A stretch of DNA of 64,000 bases from Devosia sp. LC5 (lineage in GTDB: Bacteria > Pseudomonadota > Alphaproteobacteria > Rhizobiales > Devosiaceae). This document shows, in pieces, positions 7,753 to 15,616 of this stretch (the first letter of the stretch is position 1; every line of letters begins with the position of its first letter). Where the stretch lies: contig NZ_JNNO01000011.1 of the NCBI RefSeq assembly GCF_000735585.1, positions 1-64,000 on the forward strand, written 5' to 3'. Under the pieces are notes generated by a model, which searched no databases, was not told the DNA's origin, and saw only the letters and a list, made by a program, of their open reading frames with translations. The position numbers were made by a program, and so were the translations under genes.

Positions 7753-8400
7753 ATGATCCCCACCATCACCGCTTTTGAACGCTCCCCCGACGGCGGTCAG
7801 GGCCTCGCGCGGGACATGCGCGTACGCTGGGCTCTGGAAGAGGCCGGCCAGCCCTATAATGTCCGCCTCGTCTCCTTCGCCGCGATGAAACAGCCCGCCC
7901 ATTGCGCCCTCCAGCCATTCGGCCAGATTCCAACCTATGAGGAGGGCGATCTGGTGCTGTTTGAATCGGGCTCGATCGTGCTCCACATCGCCGAGCGCCA
8001 TGGGGGCCTGCTGCCGGACGATGCCAATGCCCGGGCCCGCGCCATCACCTGGATGTTTGCCGCAATCGGCACGATCGAGCCGCCCATCGTCGAGCGTGAA
8101 CAGGTCCCTTTTACCGAGCGCGACCAGCCTTGGTACGAAGCGCGCCTGCCGCTGCTTGAGCAACGCATCCGCGACCGCCTGAATGTCCTGTCCGGCCGCC
8201 TCGGCACGGCCGATTGGCTCGATGGCGGGTTCAGCGCCGGTGACCTGATGATGGTCATGGTGCTGCGCCGCGCGGAGGGCATGGACATATTGGAGCACTA
8301 TCCCAATCTTTCCGCCTATATCGCCCGCGCCGAAGCCCGCCCCGCCTATCAACGCGCCTTTGCTGCTCAATTGGCGGTCGCTACCGGCAATAGCGGCTAG
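7753..8400 (+). CDS. Glutathione S-transferase family protein
   Basis: A 215-aa protein with the two-domain cytosolic GST architecture. The thioredoxin-like N-domain contains RVRWALEEAGQPYNVRLV, a cis-Pro segment (PFGQIPTYEEGD) and the glutathione-contacting FESGSIVLHIAERHG motif. The helical C-domain includes FSAGDLMMVMVLRRAE, the usual N-capping/Asp motif. Substrate is not predictable. A GGAG lies 9 nt upstream of the ATG at 7753; a longer in-frame extension upstream lacks family similarity. Confidence 0.87.
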   Translation: MIPTITAFERSPDGGQGLARDMRVRWALEEAGQPYNVRLVSFAAMKQPAHCALQPFGQIPTYEEGDLVLFESGSIVLHIAERHGGLLPDDANARARAITWMFAAIGTIEPPIVEREQVPFTERDQPWYEARLPLLEQRIRDRLNVLSGRLGTADWLDGGFSAGDLMMVMVLRRAEGMDILEHYPNLSAYIARAEARPAYQRAFAAQLAVATGNSG

Positions 8401-8450
8401 GTAGCCGATCCAGCTTGCCCGCCTGCAAAAAAAACGTTACCAAACCAAAC

Positions 8451-8468
8451 ATGAGGTACGTACCTCAT
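8451..8468. promoter_or_regulatory. 18-bp perfect palindrome, probable repressor operator
   Basis: ATGAGGTACGTACCTCAT is a perfect 18-bp palindrome, extended by CCAAAC on the left and (after one extra T) GTTTGG on the right. It ends 20 bp before the start codon of the flavin-binding gene at 8489 and sits at or near the ribosome-binding site, a classic repressor position. The cognate regulator is not obvious nearby. Confidence 0.7.
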
Positions 8469-8488
8469 TGTTTGGAGGGGGAGCCAAA

Positions 8489-9139
8489 ATGCAGGACTTC
8501 AAGGTAGATCCGGAATTCACCATCACTGACGAGCAGACGCTGCGCAGCCTGTTTCCGGCGCAAACGGCGCTGGCCATTCACAAGTGCCAGAGCCTGCTCG
8601 ATACGCATGCGCAGGCCTTTATCCGGCGTTCGCCTTTCGTCTGCATCGGCACCCAGCATGCCGATGGCCGGGCCGATGTCAGCCCGCGCGGCGATCCGGT
8701 GGGCTTTGTCGAAATTCTCGATCAGCACACCCTGGCCATCCCGGACCGCCCCGGCAATAATCGGCTCGATAGCCTGGTCAATATCCTGGCCAATCCCAAT
8801 GTCGGGCTGTTGTTCATCATTCCGGGCTTTGACGACACATTGCGCGTCAACGGGCGGGCGAGTCTGGTGACCGATCCGGCCATCCTGGGCGGCATGAGCG
8901 TCAATGGCCGCTTGCCCAAGCTCGCCATCGTGATCAAGGTCAGCGAGGCCTTCATGCACTGCGCCAAGGCTTTCCGGCGCTCGCATTTGTGGGACCCCGA
9001 ACACTTCCAGGACCGCCACGAAATGCCCTCGCTGTCCAAGATCATCCTGGACCAGACCACCGGCGCCCCCAGCGACGAAGAGGCAATGCGCCAGATCGAT
9101 GCCGATCTGGAAGTCGAATACAGGAAGTCGATGTACTAG
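8489..9139 (+). CDS. Pyridoxamine 5'-phosphate oxidase-like, FMN-binding family protein
   Basis: A 216-aa split-barrel protein with RRSPFVCIGTQHADGRADVSPRGDPVGFV, PDRPGNNRLDSLVNILANPNVGLLFIIPG and DTLRVNGRASLV, the pattern of the PPOX/FMN-binding subfamily often annotated as MSMEG_1061-like. A C-terminal AKAFRRSHLWDPEHF segment is shared with that group. These enzymes bind FMN or F420 and act as oxidoreductases of unknown substrate. The ATG at 8489 has a strong GGAGGGGGAG ribosome-binding site. The perfect palindrome just upstream suggests tight transcriptional repression. Confidence 0.85.
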   Translation: MQDFKVDPEFTITDEQTLRSLFPAQTALAIHKCQSLLDTHAQAFIRRSPFVCIGTQHADGRADVSPRGDPVGFVEILDQHTLAIPDRPGNNRLDSLVNILANPNVGLLFIIPGFDDTLRVNGRASLVTDPAILGGMSVNGRLPKLAIVIKVSEAFMHCAKAFRRSHLWDPEHFQDRHEMPSLSKIILDQTTGAPSDEEAMRQIDADLEVEYRKSMY

Positions 9140-9207
9140 GGCGGGGCAGGGCCCCGGGGTCTCGCCAGCAAATGTGCTATACCGGGCCGGTAAAACGGGG
9201 GAGCCAC

Positions 9208-9594
9208 ATGAACGACAGGATCAGGACGGGCGGGTGTCTCTGCGGGGCCGTGCGCTACGAAGTCTCGGGCGAGCCCTATATTGCCGGCCTATGTCACTGC
9301 ACCAAGTGCCGCAAGCTGACCGGTTCGGCCTTTTCGGCCACGGCAAACTGGCGCCAGGACCAGTTCGTCATGACCGGCAGCGTGCAAACCTATGACCGGC
9401 GCCAATTCTGCCCCGCCTGCGGCTCGCGCTTGTTCTTCCTGTTCGAGGGCGGTATGGAGATCTTCCTCGGCACCCTCGACGACGCCCCCTACGGCATTAC
9501 GCCTCATCTCGAAGTCTGGACCACAAGGCGTGAACCTTGGCTGCCGCAGATGCCAGGTGTCGACACGCATGAGCAGAACCCGCCGCCGCTGTGA
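9208..9594 (+). CDS. GFA family (glutathione-dependent formaldehyde-activating-like) protein
   Basis: A 128-aa zinc protein with the complete GFA/CENP-V cysteine set: GGCLCGAVRYEVSG, LCHCTKCRKLTGSAF and FCPACGSRLFF. The family was named after glutathione-dependent formaldehyde-activating enzyme, but most members have no proven activity. The start ATG at 9208 has a GGGGGAG ribosome-binding site. A second, more divergent family member lies at 55367-55813. Confidence 0.88.
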   Translation: MNDRIRTGGCLCGAVRYEVSGEPYIAGLCHCTKCRKLTGSAFSATANWRQDQFVMTGSVQTYDRRQFCPACGSRLFFLFEGGMEIFLGTLDDAPYGITPHLEVWTTRREPWLPQMPGVDTHEQNPPPL

Positions 9595-9715
9595 TTTAGG
9601 TGCAGCGTTCCAGGGTGGCATCGACCACGCCCGCTATCGACCCCATTTCGGTCGTAGTTTCTCGCTGACTGGCCACCTGCAAGCCGACATCGTCAAAAGC
9701 ACGTGTTCGTCCGAC

Positions 9716-10123
9716 TCAGAGTTGTCGCTTGAACCAAATGCGGTCCACCGCTTTCGCCTCTACCCAACCTTCCAAACGACCAAACTCCAAGTATCCGAGG
9801 CGCAAGTAGAATGCTGGAGCTTGCGTGGTTAGGGTGTCTACGCAACTAGTTTCCGCACCGAGCCGGAGACCTTCGGCTTCTGCAGCGGCGATCAACGATC
9901 TCCCGACCCCGCGCCCTCGGGCATGACCATCAACCCAGATGTTGTTGATGAACAACACTGCAAAGGAGATCGAAGCCGTTATTCCACCGACAAACGCCTC
10001 GCCATCCCGTTCCACAATCGCGAAGTCGTATCTCGCGATCGACGAGACTTCGTTTTCCCGAGCGATACCTTGCGAGATAACAGATACGATGTTGACGGGC
10101 GGCGGCGATAAGATTTCAAGCAT
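9716..10123 (-). CDS. GNAT family N-acetyltransferase
   Basis: A 135-aa acetyltransferase. The acetyl-CoA site is visible as NNIWVDGHARGRGVGRSLIAAAEAEG (the R/Q-x-x-G-x-G/A motif), followed by the beta5/alpha4 region APAFYLRLGYLEFGRLEGW. The ATG at 10123 has an AAGGACGG ribosome-binding site; an open stretch further upstream to 10330 is not needed. The acceptor substrate is unknown. The gene and the adjacent methyltransferase look richer in A/T and in codons unusual for the surrounding DNA, suggesting acquisition by transfer. Confidence 0.83.
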   Translation of the reverse strand: MLEILSPPPVNIVSVISQGIARENEVSSIARYDFAIVERDGEAFVGGITASISFAVLFINNIWVDGHARGRGVGRSLIAAAEAEGLRLGAETSCVDTLTTQAPAFYLRLGYLEFGRLEGWVEAKAVDRIWFKRQL

Positions 10124-10313
10124 CGACCGTCCTTTTGGTGTCGAGCTATGAAGCGTCCCGGCGACTTTCAGATGACAGTGCTGGCTCAAATCGACCCCCT
10201 TGTGGACGCGACTGACGTCCCACGCGCTACCCGTAAGTGGGAATTGCCCCGTGGTAGGTTGCTTGAACGTTTCGCGACCTATATCGAATGCGGATCCATA
10301 GGGAGATTTGGCC

Positions 10314-11105
10314 GTGACCAGTAGGGACAACGAGCATGCGGGAATCTCATTTCAGGCCCAGTTGGTCGTCGACAACTACCGCTTTCGCCCTCCGTATCCA
10401 GACCAGCTTTTCCAAACCCTCATATCAAGCGCTCCGCAGGGCAATCGGCTCCTAGACCTTGGCTGTGGACCGGGGAAAATCGCGCGCCATCTATCCCCCT
10501 TTTTCGAACGCGTCGTGGCCGTGGACCCTTCTGAAGCGATGCTCGTCTTAGCCGTCTCGCTCGAAAATGGTGACGCATCAAACATTGCTTGGGTCCAGGG
10601 CCACGCGGAAGACACCGATCTTGGTTCGGACCAGTTCGAACTCGTCGTTGCCGCAAACAGCATCCATTGGATGGAGCCCGACCGGCTTTTTACGAAGCTG
10701 CAAAAGCACGTCGCGCAGGATCACGCCTTCGCTGTCGTTTCCGGCGACGACGCACATGATCCCCCTTGGCACGCCGATTGGGTTGAATTCTTAGTCAGGT
10801 GGATACCCTTGGCTACCGGTGAACCGTTCGACCTTCAACGAAAGACTTCCGAGTGGTCTGCCTGGAAGAAGCATGTCGATATAGAGTTTGCTGAGACCTT
10901 CATTTCGGCCCCACTGACGCAGAGAGTATCGGAATTTATCGCGTGCCAGCATTCTCGTGATGCTTTTGCCCCCTCGCGGCTGCAGGGAAGGATGGAAGAG
11001 TTCGATAGGGAACTTCTTGAACTGCTCGAGCCCCACGCAGTTAGTGAAGTACTATCTTTCCGCACAAGGTCCGAGCTTACTATTGGCAGAGTTCGGGCGG
11101 CATGA
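10314..11105 (+). CDS. Class I SAM-dependent methyltransferase
   Basis: A 263-aa protein with methyltransferase motif I (RLLDLGCGPGKIARHLSPFF), the acidic loop VVAVDPSEAM, motif II/III regions GHAEDTDLGSDQFELVVAANSIHWMEP, and a C-terminal cap with MEEFDRELLELLEP. It resembles the group annotated as ubiE/trans-aconitate-like methyltransferases; the substrate is unknown. The likely start is GTG 10314, 7 nt after AGGGAGA; TTG 10308 is an alternative. It is divergent from the GNAT gene, and the pair looks compositionally unlike its neighbours. Confidence 0.82.
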   Translation: MTSRDNEHAGISFQAQLVVDNYRFRPPYPDQLFQTLISSAPQGNRLLDLGCGPGKIARHLSPFFERVVAVDPSEAMLVLAVSLENGDASNIAWVQGHAEDTDLGSDQFELVVAANSIHWMEPDRLFTKLQKHVAQDHAFAVVSGDDAHDPPWHADWVEFLVRWIPLATGEPFDLQRKTSEWSAWKKHVDIEFAETFISAPLTQRVSEFIACQHSRDAFAPSRLQGRMEEFDRELLELLEPHAVSEVLSFRTRSELTIGRVRAA

Positions 11106-11434
11106 CCTGGACCGCCACGGCAGCTTTTCGGGAGCTGTGACGTTAGCTGCCAGTCCGCAATCCACCCCGTTCAAGACATAAGCGCCGCGGCCGTGTGATC
11201 CGCTCTTGCGACTACCAGGGCTGCACTGGCGCCGTCCCTTCGGGGATAGGACTCTGTGGCAAGACCACCGCCGCTCACACCCCTCCCATTCATCAAACCG
11301 TCGCCGATTATCGGGTACACGGCCGGCGCGGGGCGGTTTGTCGCGTTGTCCACCGGGCCATTTGTGTGCTTGCCCGGTGCGGCCTGCGCGCATATATAGG
11401 CCGCCTAAGGGGTGCATTGGAGTTGAGTCTGCTG
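11106..11434. other. Intergenic region upstream of dksA
   Basis: About 330 bp separate the methyltransferase from dksA. Apart from the promoter-like sequence at 11369-11397 I see no gene, RNA or repeat here. An open frame continuous with dksA from 11195 lacks family similarity before residue 81 and is taken as non-coding. Confidence 0.6.
11369..11397 (+). promoter_or_regulatory. Candidate housekeeping promoter of dksA
   Basis: CTTGCC is followed after 17 nt by ATATAT, close to the rhizobial CTTGAC-N17-CTATAT pattern. A start near 11404 would leave a leader of about 30 nt before the dksA ATG. Confidence 0.45.
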
Positions 11435-11854
11435 ATGTCTTCGGTTGTTGACCTAGTTGAATACCGGCCCAGCGATGATGAGCCGTTCATGAATCCGCGC
11501 CAGCGCGAGTATTTCCGAGCCAAGCTGAATACGTGGAAGGACGAGATCCTTCGCGAAAGCCGCGAGACGCTCGCCAATCTTCAGGAAGAAAGCCAGAACC
11601 ATCCCGATATGGCCGATCGTGCCAGTTCGGAGAGCGATCGCTCGCTGGAACTGCGCACAAGGGATCGCCAGCGCAAGCTGATTTCCAAGATCGATGCAGC
11701 GCTCAAGCGCATTGACGATGGCACCTATGGCTATTGCGAGGAAACCGGCGATCCGATTGGCCTCGCCCGGCTCGATGCCCGGCCGACCGCGACGCTGAGT
11801 CTCGAAGCCCAGGAAATGCATGAGCGCCGCGAAAAGGTCTATCGCGACGAGTGA
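11435..11854 (+). CDS. dksA: RNA polymerase-binding transcription factor DksA
   Basis: A 139-aa protein that binds the RNA polymerase secondary channel and works with ppGpp in the stringent response. It has the coiled-coil hairpin (about residues 20-90: MNPRQREYFRAKLNTWKDEI, ending LISKIDAALKRIDDGTYGYC), then the globular ETGDPIGLARLDARPTATLSLEAQEMHERRE tail. Only one cysteine remains of the four that bind zinc in E. coli DksA. This single-Cys form is typical of alphaproteobacteria (for example Rhodobacter sphaeroides) and is functional there. The start is taken as MSSVVDLVEY at 11435. A strong terminator follows. Confidence 0.93.
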   Translation: MSSVVDLVEYRPSDDEPFMNPRQREYFRAKLNTWKDEILRESRETLANLQEESQNHPDMADRASSESDRSLELRTRDRQRKLISKIDAALKRIDDGTYGYCEETGDPIGLARLDARPTATLSLEAQEMHERREKVYRDE

Positions 11855-11880
11855 TCCGATCGCGCAACGAGAATTTGCAA

Positions 11881-11910
11881 GGGGCCCGCTATATTGCGGG
11901 CTCTTTTTTT
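11881..11910 (+). terminator. Terminator of dksA
   Basis: The stem GCCCGC/GCGGGC with loop TATATT is followed by TCTTTTTTT. Confidence 0.85.
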
Positions 11911-12060
11911 GCCTAATGAGCGGGCAAAATGGGAATTTCTGATTAATAATTAAGCGCCATGGCGTGCTGCTATGTCCTAAAGGACTGCGGTGCTGTGGTT
12001 TTCGGGCTGGCATGGGTCTTGCAGTTCTGTGGCGGAAGTTATCCGCAAAGGACGCGACAT

Positions 12061-12846
12061 ATGCATAGACGGCTTTTCCTTTCCCTCGCCACGCTGACGC
12101 TGGCGGCATTGGGCACCGCGCTGCCGGCCTATGCCGATGCGCTGGAAAACATCAAGGCGGCGGGCACGATCAAGATCGCCGTGCCGCAGGATTTCCCGCC
12201 ATTCGGTAGCGTTGGCACCGATTTGCAGCCGGTTGGTTATGATGTCGATATGGCCCAGCTGATCGGGGAAAAGCTGGGCGTGGCCGTGGAATTGGTGCCG
12301 GTCACCAGCGCCAATCGCATTCCCTATCTGCAAACCGGCATGGCCGACCTGGTTATTTCCAGCCTGGGCAAGAATGCCGAGCGTGAGGCCGTGATCGATT
12401 TCACCGATGCCTATGCCCCGTTCTTCAACGGCGTCTTCGGCCCGGCCAGTGTGTCGGTGGCAGTGGCGGCCGATCTGGCCGGCCACAAGGTGGGCGTCAC
12501 GCGCGGTTCGGTGGAAGATCTGACGCTGACCGAACTGGTTGGCGATGGGGTGGATATCAGCCGCTACGAAGACAATAACGGCACCATTTCGGCATTTCTT
12601 TCCGGCCAGGTCGAGCTGATCGCCACCGGCAATGTGGTGGCTGCCGCCATTCTGGAGCGCAATCCGCCGATCCGGCCAGAGCTCAAATTCCTGGTCAAGG
12701 ATTCGCCCTGCTATATCGGCCTCAACAAGAACGAAACGGCCCTGCTGGCGGCCGTCAATGCGATCATTGCCACCGCCAAGACCGATGGCTCGCTCGAGGC
12801 CATCTCCCAGCAATGGCTTGGTCAGGCTCTGCCTGTCGATCTCTAG
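12061..12846 (+). CDS. Polar amino acid ABC transporter, periplasmic substrate-binding protein
   Basis: A 261-aa secreted protein. Its signal peptide MHRRLFLSLATLTLAALGTALPAYA is followed by the solute-binding family 3 core: GTIKIAVPQDFPPFGS, GYDVDMAQLIGEKLGV, SANRIPYLQTGMADLVISSLGKNAER, and a C-terminal LEAISQQWLG. This fold binds amino acids or related compounds and delivers them to the two permeases encoded downstream. An AAGGA ribosome-binding site precedes the ATG. It is the first gene of a four-gene transporter operon; the exact ligand cannot be assigned. Confidence 0.9.
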   Translation: MHRRLFLSLATLTLAALGTALPAYADALENIKAAGTIKIAVPQDFPPFGSVGTDLQPVGYDVDMAQLIGEKLGVAVELVPVTSANRIPYLQTGMADLVISSLGKNAEREAVIDFTDAYAPFFNGVFGPASVSVAVAADLAGHKVGVTRGSVEDLTLTELVGDGVDISRYEDNNGTISAFLSGQVELIATGNVVAAAILERNPPIRPELKFLVKDSPCYIGLNKNETALLAAVNAIIATAKTDGSLEAISQQWLGQALPVDL

Positions 12847-12919
12847 GTCCTAGCGCTTTGAAACGGGAGCGCCGCGTCAAGCGGCGCTCCATCCTGTTCG
12901 CGCCCTGGAGGTGCCTGGC

Positions 12920-13594
12920 ATGCGCTATCAGCTCAATTTCGACTGGCTGCCGCAATATCTGCCGACCCTGATCGAAGGGATCGGGGTCACCATCTATCTC
13001 ATTGTGGTGGGCGCCGTTGTCGGCTGTCTGCTCGGTATTGTTTGCGCTTGGACGCGGGCGCTGGGGCCAAAGCCGCTGCGGCCTTTGGTGGGCGCCTATG
13101 TCGAGCTGATCCGCAATACGCCATTCATGATCCAGCTCTTCTTCATCTTTTTCGGCCTACCCTCGCTCGGCGTGCAGATGAACCAGTTGCAGGCCGCGAG
13201 TCTGGCCATGATCGTCAATCTGGGCGCCTATAGCTGCGAGATCATCCGGGCCGGCATCAATGCCACCCCGCGCGGCCAGTTCGAGGCGGGGGCCAGCCTT
13301 GCCATGGGGCGCTTCCAGACCTTCCGCTATATCGTACTGGTTCCGGCGCTGCAGCGGATCTGGCCGGCGCTATCCTCCCAGATCGTCATCGTTATGCTTG
13401 GATCGGCCGTGGTGTCCCAGATCGCCGCCGAGGATTTGAGCTATGCAGCCAATTTCATCCAGTCGCGCAATTTTCGGGCTTTTGAGACCTATATCGTCTC
13501 GACCCTGATCTACCTGGCCCTCTCGGTGCTGCTGCGCCAGGTGCTGTCCGGGGTCGGTTGGGCCCTGTTTCCCAAGCGAAAGGCGGCACAATGA
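12920..13594 (+). CDS. Amino acid ABC transporter permease (HisM/GlnP family) 1
   Basis: A 224-aa inner-membrane permease with five or so helices and the polar amino acid family EAA loop: EIIRAGINATPRGQFEAGASLAMGRFQTFRYIVLVPALQR. The N-terminal YLPTLIEGIGVTIYLIVVGAVVG and VELIRNTPFMIQLFFIFFGLP are typical HisMQ features. The ATG at 12920 has GGAGGTG 6 nt upstream. The stop codon overlaps the next permease start (ATGA), so the two subunits are probably made in equal amounts as a heterodimer. Confidence 0.92.
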   Translation: MRYQLNFDWLPQYLPTLIEGIGVTIYLIVVGAVVGCLLGIVCAWTRALGPKPLRPLVGAYVELIRNTPFMIQLFFIFFGLPSLGVQMNQLQAASLAMIVNLGAYSCEIIRAGINATPRGQFEAGASLAMGRFQTFRYIVLVPALQRIWPALSSQIVIVMLGSAVVSQIAAEDLSYAANFIQSRNFRAFETYIVSTLIYLALSVLLRQVLSGVGWALFPKRKAAQ

Positions 13595-14247
13595 TTGAGT
13601 TCACCTTCTGGGACATCCTGCGCAACCTGCTGCTGGCGGCGCGCTGGACCATCCTGCTGTCGCTGGTTTCCTTTGTCGGCGGTGGGCTGGTGGGCCTGCT
13701 CATCATGTTCATGCGCGTCAGCCGCAATCGCGTGCTGGCCGGCGTGGCGCGCCTCTATATCGAGATATTCCAGGGCACGCCGCTGCTGATGCAGCTCTTT
13801 CTGTCCTTCTTCGGCTTGGCTCTGCTGGGCATGACAGTGCCCGCCTGGCTGGCGGCCGGATTGGCGCTGATCCTGTGGAGTGCTTCCTTCCTTGCCGAAA
13901 TCTGGCGGGGATGTGTCGAGGCCATTGCCAAGGGGCAGTGGGAAGCCTCGGCCAGCCTGGGCATGGGGCGGCTGCAACAGATGGCCTATGTCATCCTGCC
14001 GCAAGCGCTCCGCATCGCCGTGGCGCCCACCGTCGGGTTTTCGGTGCAGGTGGTCAAGGGCACGGCGCTGACCTCCATTATCGGCTTTGTCGAACTGACC
14101 AAGGCGGGCACCGCCGTCACCAATGCCACGTTCCAGCCCTTCCTCGTCTATGGGCTCGTGGCGATCATCTATTTTGCTCTGTGCTGGCCATTGTCCAAAA
14201 GCAGCCAGTTCCTCGAAAGGAAGCTCAATGCCGCTCATCACCATTGA
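13591..14247 (+). CDS. Amino acid ABC transporter permease (HisM/GlnP family) 2
   Basis: A 218-aa second permease with the same family features: LYIEIFQGTPLLMQLFLSFFG, EIWRGCVEAIAKGQWEASASLGMGRLQQMAYVILPQAL and GFVELTKAGT. It pairs with the preceding permease, overlapping it by 4 nt, and its last 20 nt overlap the ATPase gene. The ATG at 13591 follows an AAGGCGG ribosome-binding site. Confidence 0.92.
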   Translation: MIEFTFWDILRNLLLAARWTILLSLVSFVGGGLVGLLIMFMRVSRNRVLAGVARLYIEIFQGTPLLMQLFLSFFGLALLGMTVPAWLAAGLALILWSASFLAEIWRGCVEAIAKGQWEASASLGMGRLQQMAYVILPQALRIAVAPTVGFSVQVVKGTALTSIIGFVELTKAGTAVTNATFQPFLVYGLVAIIYFALCWPLSKSSQFLERKLNAAHHH

Positions 14248-14953
14248 CGGAGTCAAGAAGCGCTTCGGGGACAATGAAGTGCTCAAGGGCATCGATTTCG
14301 ATATCGAGCGCGGCGAAGTCATCGCCATTATCGGCAAATCGGGATCGGGCAAATCCACCCTTTTGCGCTGCATTAACGGGCTCGAAACCATCGATGAAGG
14401 CGCCATTTCGGTGGCGGGAGAGCATGTGCTGACCAGCGAGGCCGCCCTGCGCGCCTTGCGCCTCAAGATCGGCATGATCTTCCAGCAGTTCAATCTCTTC
14501 CCCCATCTCACCGCCGGCCGCAATGTCATGCTCTCGCAGATGGTGGTGCGCAAGACCAAGGCGGATGCCGCCGAGGCCATGGCTCGCAAGATGCTGGACC
14601 GGGTGGGGCTGGTGCACAAATTCGATGCTTATCCCGATGAGCTGTCCGGCGGCCAGCAGCAACGCGTCGCCATTGCGCGGGCACTCGCCATGGAGCCGAT
14701 CGGCCTGCTCTGCGATGAGATCACCTCGGCGCTCGACCCCGAACTGGTCAGCGAAGTGCTGGCCGTGGTCAAGGAACTGGCGGGGGAGGGCATGACGCTC
14801 GTGATGGTGACCCACGAAATGCGTTTCGCCCGCGATGTCTGCAGTCGCGTCGTATTCATGCATCAGGGCCGGGTGCACGAAATCGGGCCGCCCGAAACCG
14901 TCTTCGCCAATCCCGCAACGCCCGAGCTCAAGCAATTCCTGGGCATGCTATAG
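14228..14953 (+). CDS. Amino acid ABC transporter ATP-binding protein
   Basis: A 241-aa ATPase energising the transporter. It shows Walker A (IGKSGSGKSTLLRCINGLE), Q-loop (FQQFNLFPHLT), signature (LSGGQQQRVAIARALA), Walker B (LLCDEITSALDPE) and H-loop (VMVTHEM). The Walker B aspartate-glutamate is preceded by C where P is common, but catalytic residues are intact. It is a GlnQ/HisP-type subunit. The start ATG lies 20 nt inside the preceding permease gene with AGGAAG upstream. A GC-rich hairpin follows the stop. Confidence 0.93.
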   Translation: MPLITIDGVKKRFGDNEVLKGIDFDIERGEVIAIIGKSGSGKSTLLRCINGLETIDEGAISVAGEHVLTSEAALRALRLKIGMIFQQFNLFPHLTAGRNVMLSQMVVRKTKADAAEAMARKMLDRVGLVHKFDAYPDELSGGQQQRVAIARALAMEPIGLLCDEITSALDPELVSEVLAVVKELAGEGMTLVMVTHEMRFARDVCSRVVFMHQGRVHEIGPPETVFANPATPELKQFLGML

Positions 14954-14962
14954 ACATGCAAA

Positions 14963-14983
14963 ACGGGGCCTTCGCGGCCCCGT
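14963..14983. terminator. GC-rich hairpin between the ABC operon and the curlin gene
   Basis: ACGGGGCC/GGCCCCGT stem with a TTCGC loop. There is no long T-run to the right (GTGTGTC), but AAAA to its left reads as T's for leftward transcription from the curlin gene, so it may mainly serve that direction. Confidence 0.55.
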
Positions 14984-15005
14984 GTGTCATTGTGGGTACT
15001 GCAGT

Positions 15006-15425
15006 TCAGAAGCCGAAGACGCCGGTGATAGCGGATTGGCCATTGCCGTTCTGCACGCAGGAGCCATTGGTGTTTTCGCCGAACTGGAACAGGCCGCAAC
15101 TATTGCCATTGCCGTTCTGCTCGATCGTGCCGGTATGGCCGTTGCCTTCCTGCACGATCAGGCCGTGATTGTCCCCGCCATTCTGCAAGATGCCGGCGGC
15201 ATTGCCGAAGCCGTTCTGGCTGGCATTGGCGCCCGAGCTATTGAGCCCGTGGAACAGGGAATACATTTGCAGGCCCAGTCCGAGCATCCGCGCCTCATCG
15301 GGGGCGGTGGGGGCGTAGCTGATGGAGACCTGGCCGGCTGCGCTGGCAGGGGTGGTAATCGCGGCGACGCCGATGGCGGCAGCGACAAGGGCGGCAAGGG
15401 TAGTCTTGATGATCTTGGTGGTCAT
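15006..15425 (-). CDS. Curlin-repeat protein (CsgA/CsgB-like)
   Basis: A 139-aa secreted protein. The signal peptide is MTTKIIKTTLAALVAAAIGV... ending ASAA. About 40 residues follow, then imperfect curlin repeats rich in Gly, Asn and Gln: SSGANASQNGFGNAAGILQ, GGDNHGLIVQEGNGHTGTIEQ and NGNGNSCGLFQFGENTNGSC. The GxxNxAxxxQ spacing is that of curli amyloid subunits. Two cysteines in the last repeats are unusual for CsgA. It is the last of three leftward genes with a CsgH gene and a second curlin, separated from csgH by a terminator, so it may be expressed separately, perhaps as nucleator. Confidence 0.78.
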   Translation of the reverse strand: MTTKIIKTTLAALVAAAIGVAAITTPASAAGQVSISYAPTAPDEARMLGLGLQMYSLFHGLNSSGANASQNGFGNAAGILQNGGDNHGLIVQEGNGHTGTIEQNGNGNSCGLFQFGENTNGSCVQNGNGQSAITGVFGF

Positions 15426-15563
15426 GGCGTCTCTCCTGTTTGTCGTTGGCTGGGTGATCCAGCTGATGGTTTGACTATGCAGGGGAGCGGCTGAACCGAT
15501 CTGGAGCGCGATATTCACTCGGCGTTCACAGTCCGTGCACCAATTGGGCCAAAGTGCTAACGC

Positions 15564-15593
15564 AAAAAGGGCTTCAGCGAACTGAAGCCCTTT
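15564..15593 (-). terminator. Terminator of csgH
   Basis: Read leftwards: GGGCTTCAGTTCGCTGAAGC followed by CC and TTTTTGCG, a 9-bp stem with a tetraloop and T-run. It separates csgH from the downstream curlin gene. Confidence 0.82.
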
Positions 15594-15616
15594 GGTGCCT
15601 GCGATGGCATTTTGAT

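Noticed and set aside
11195..11434. N-terminal extension of dksA by 80 residues
   Set aside because: The extension has no DksA similarity and would place the promoter-like sequence at 11369-11397 inside the gene.
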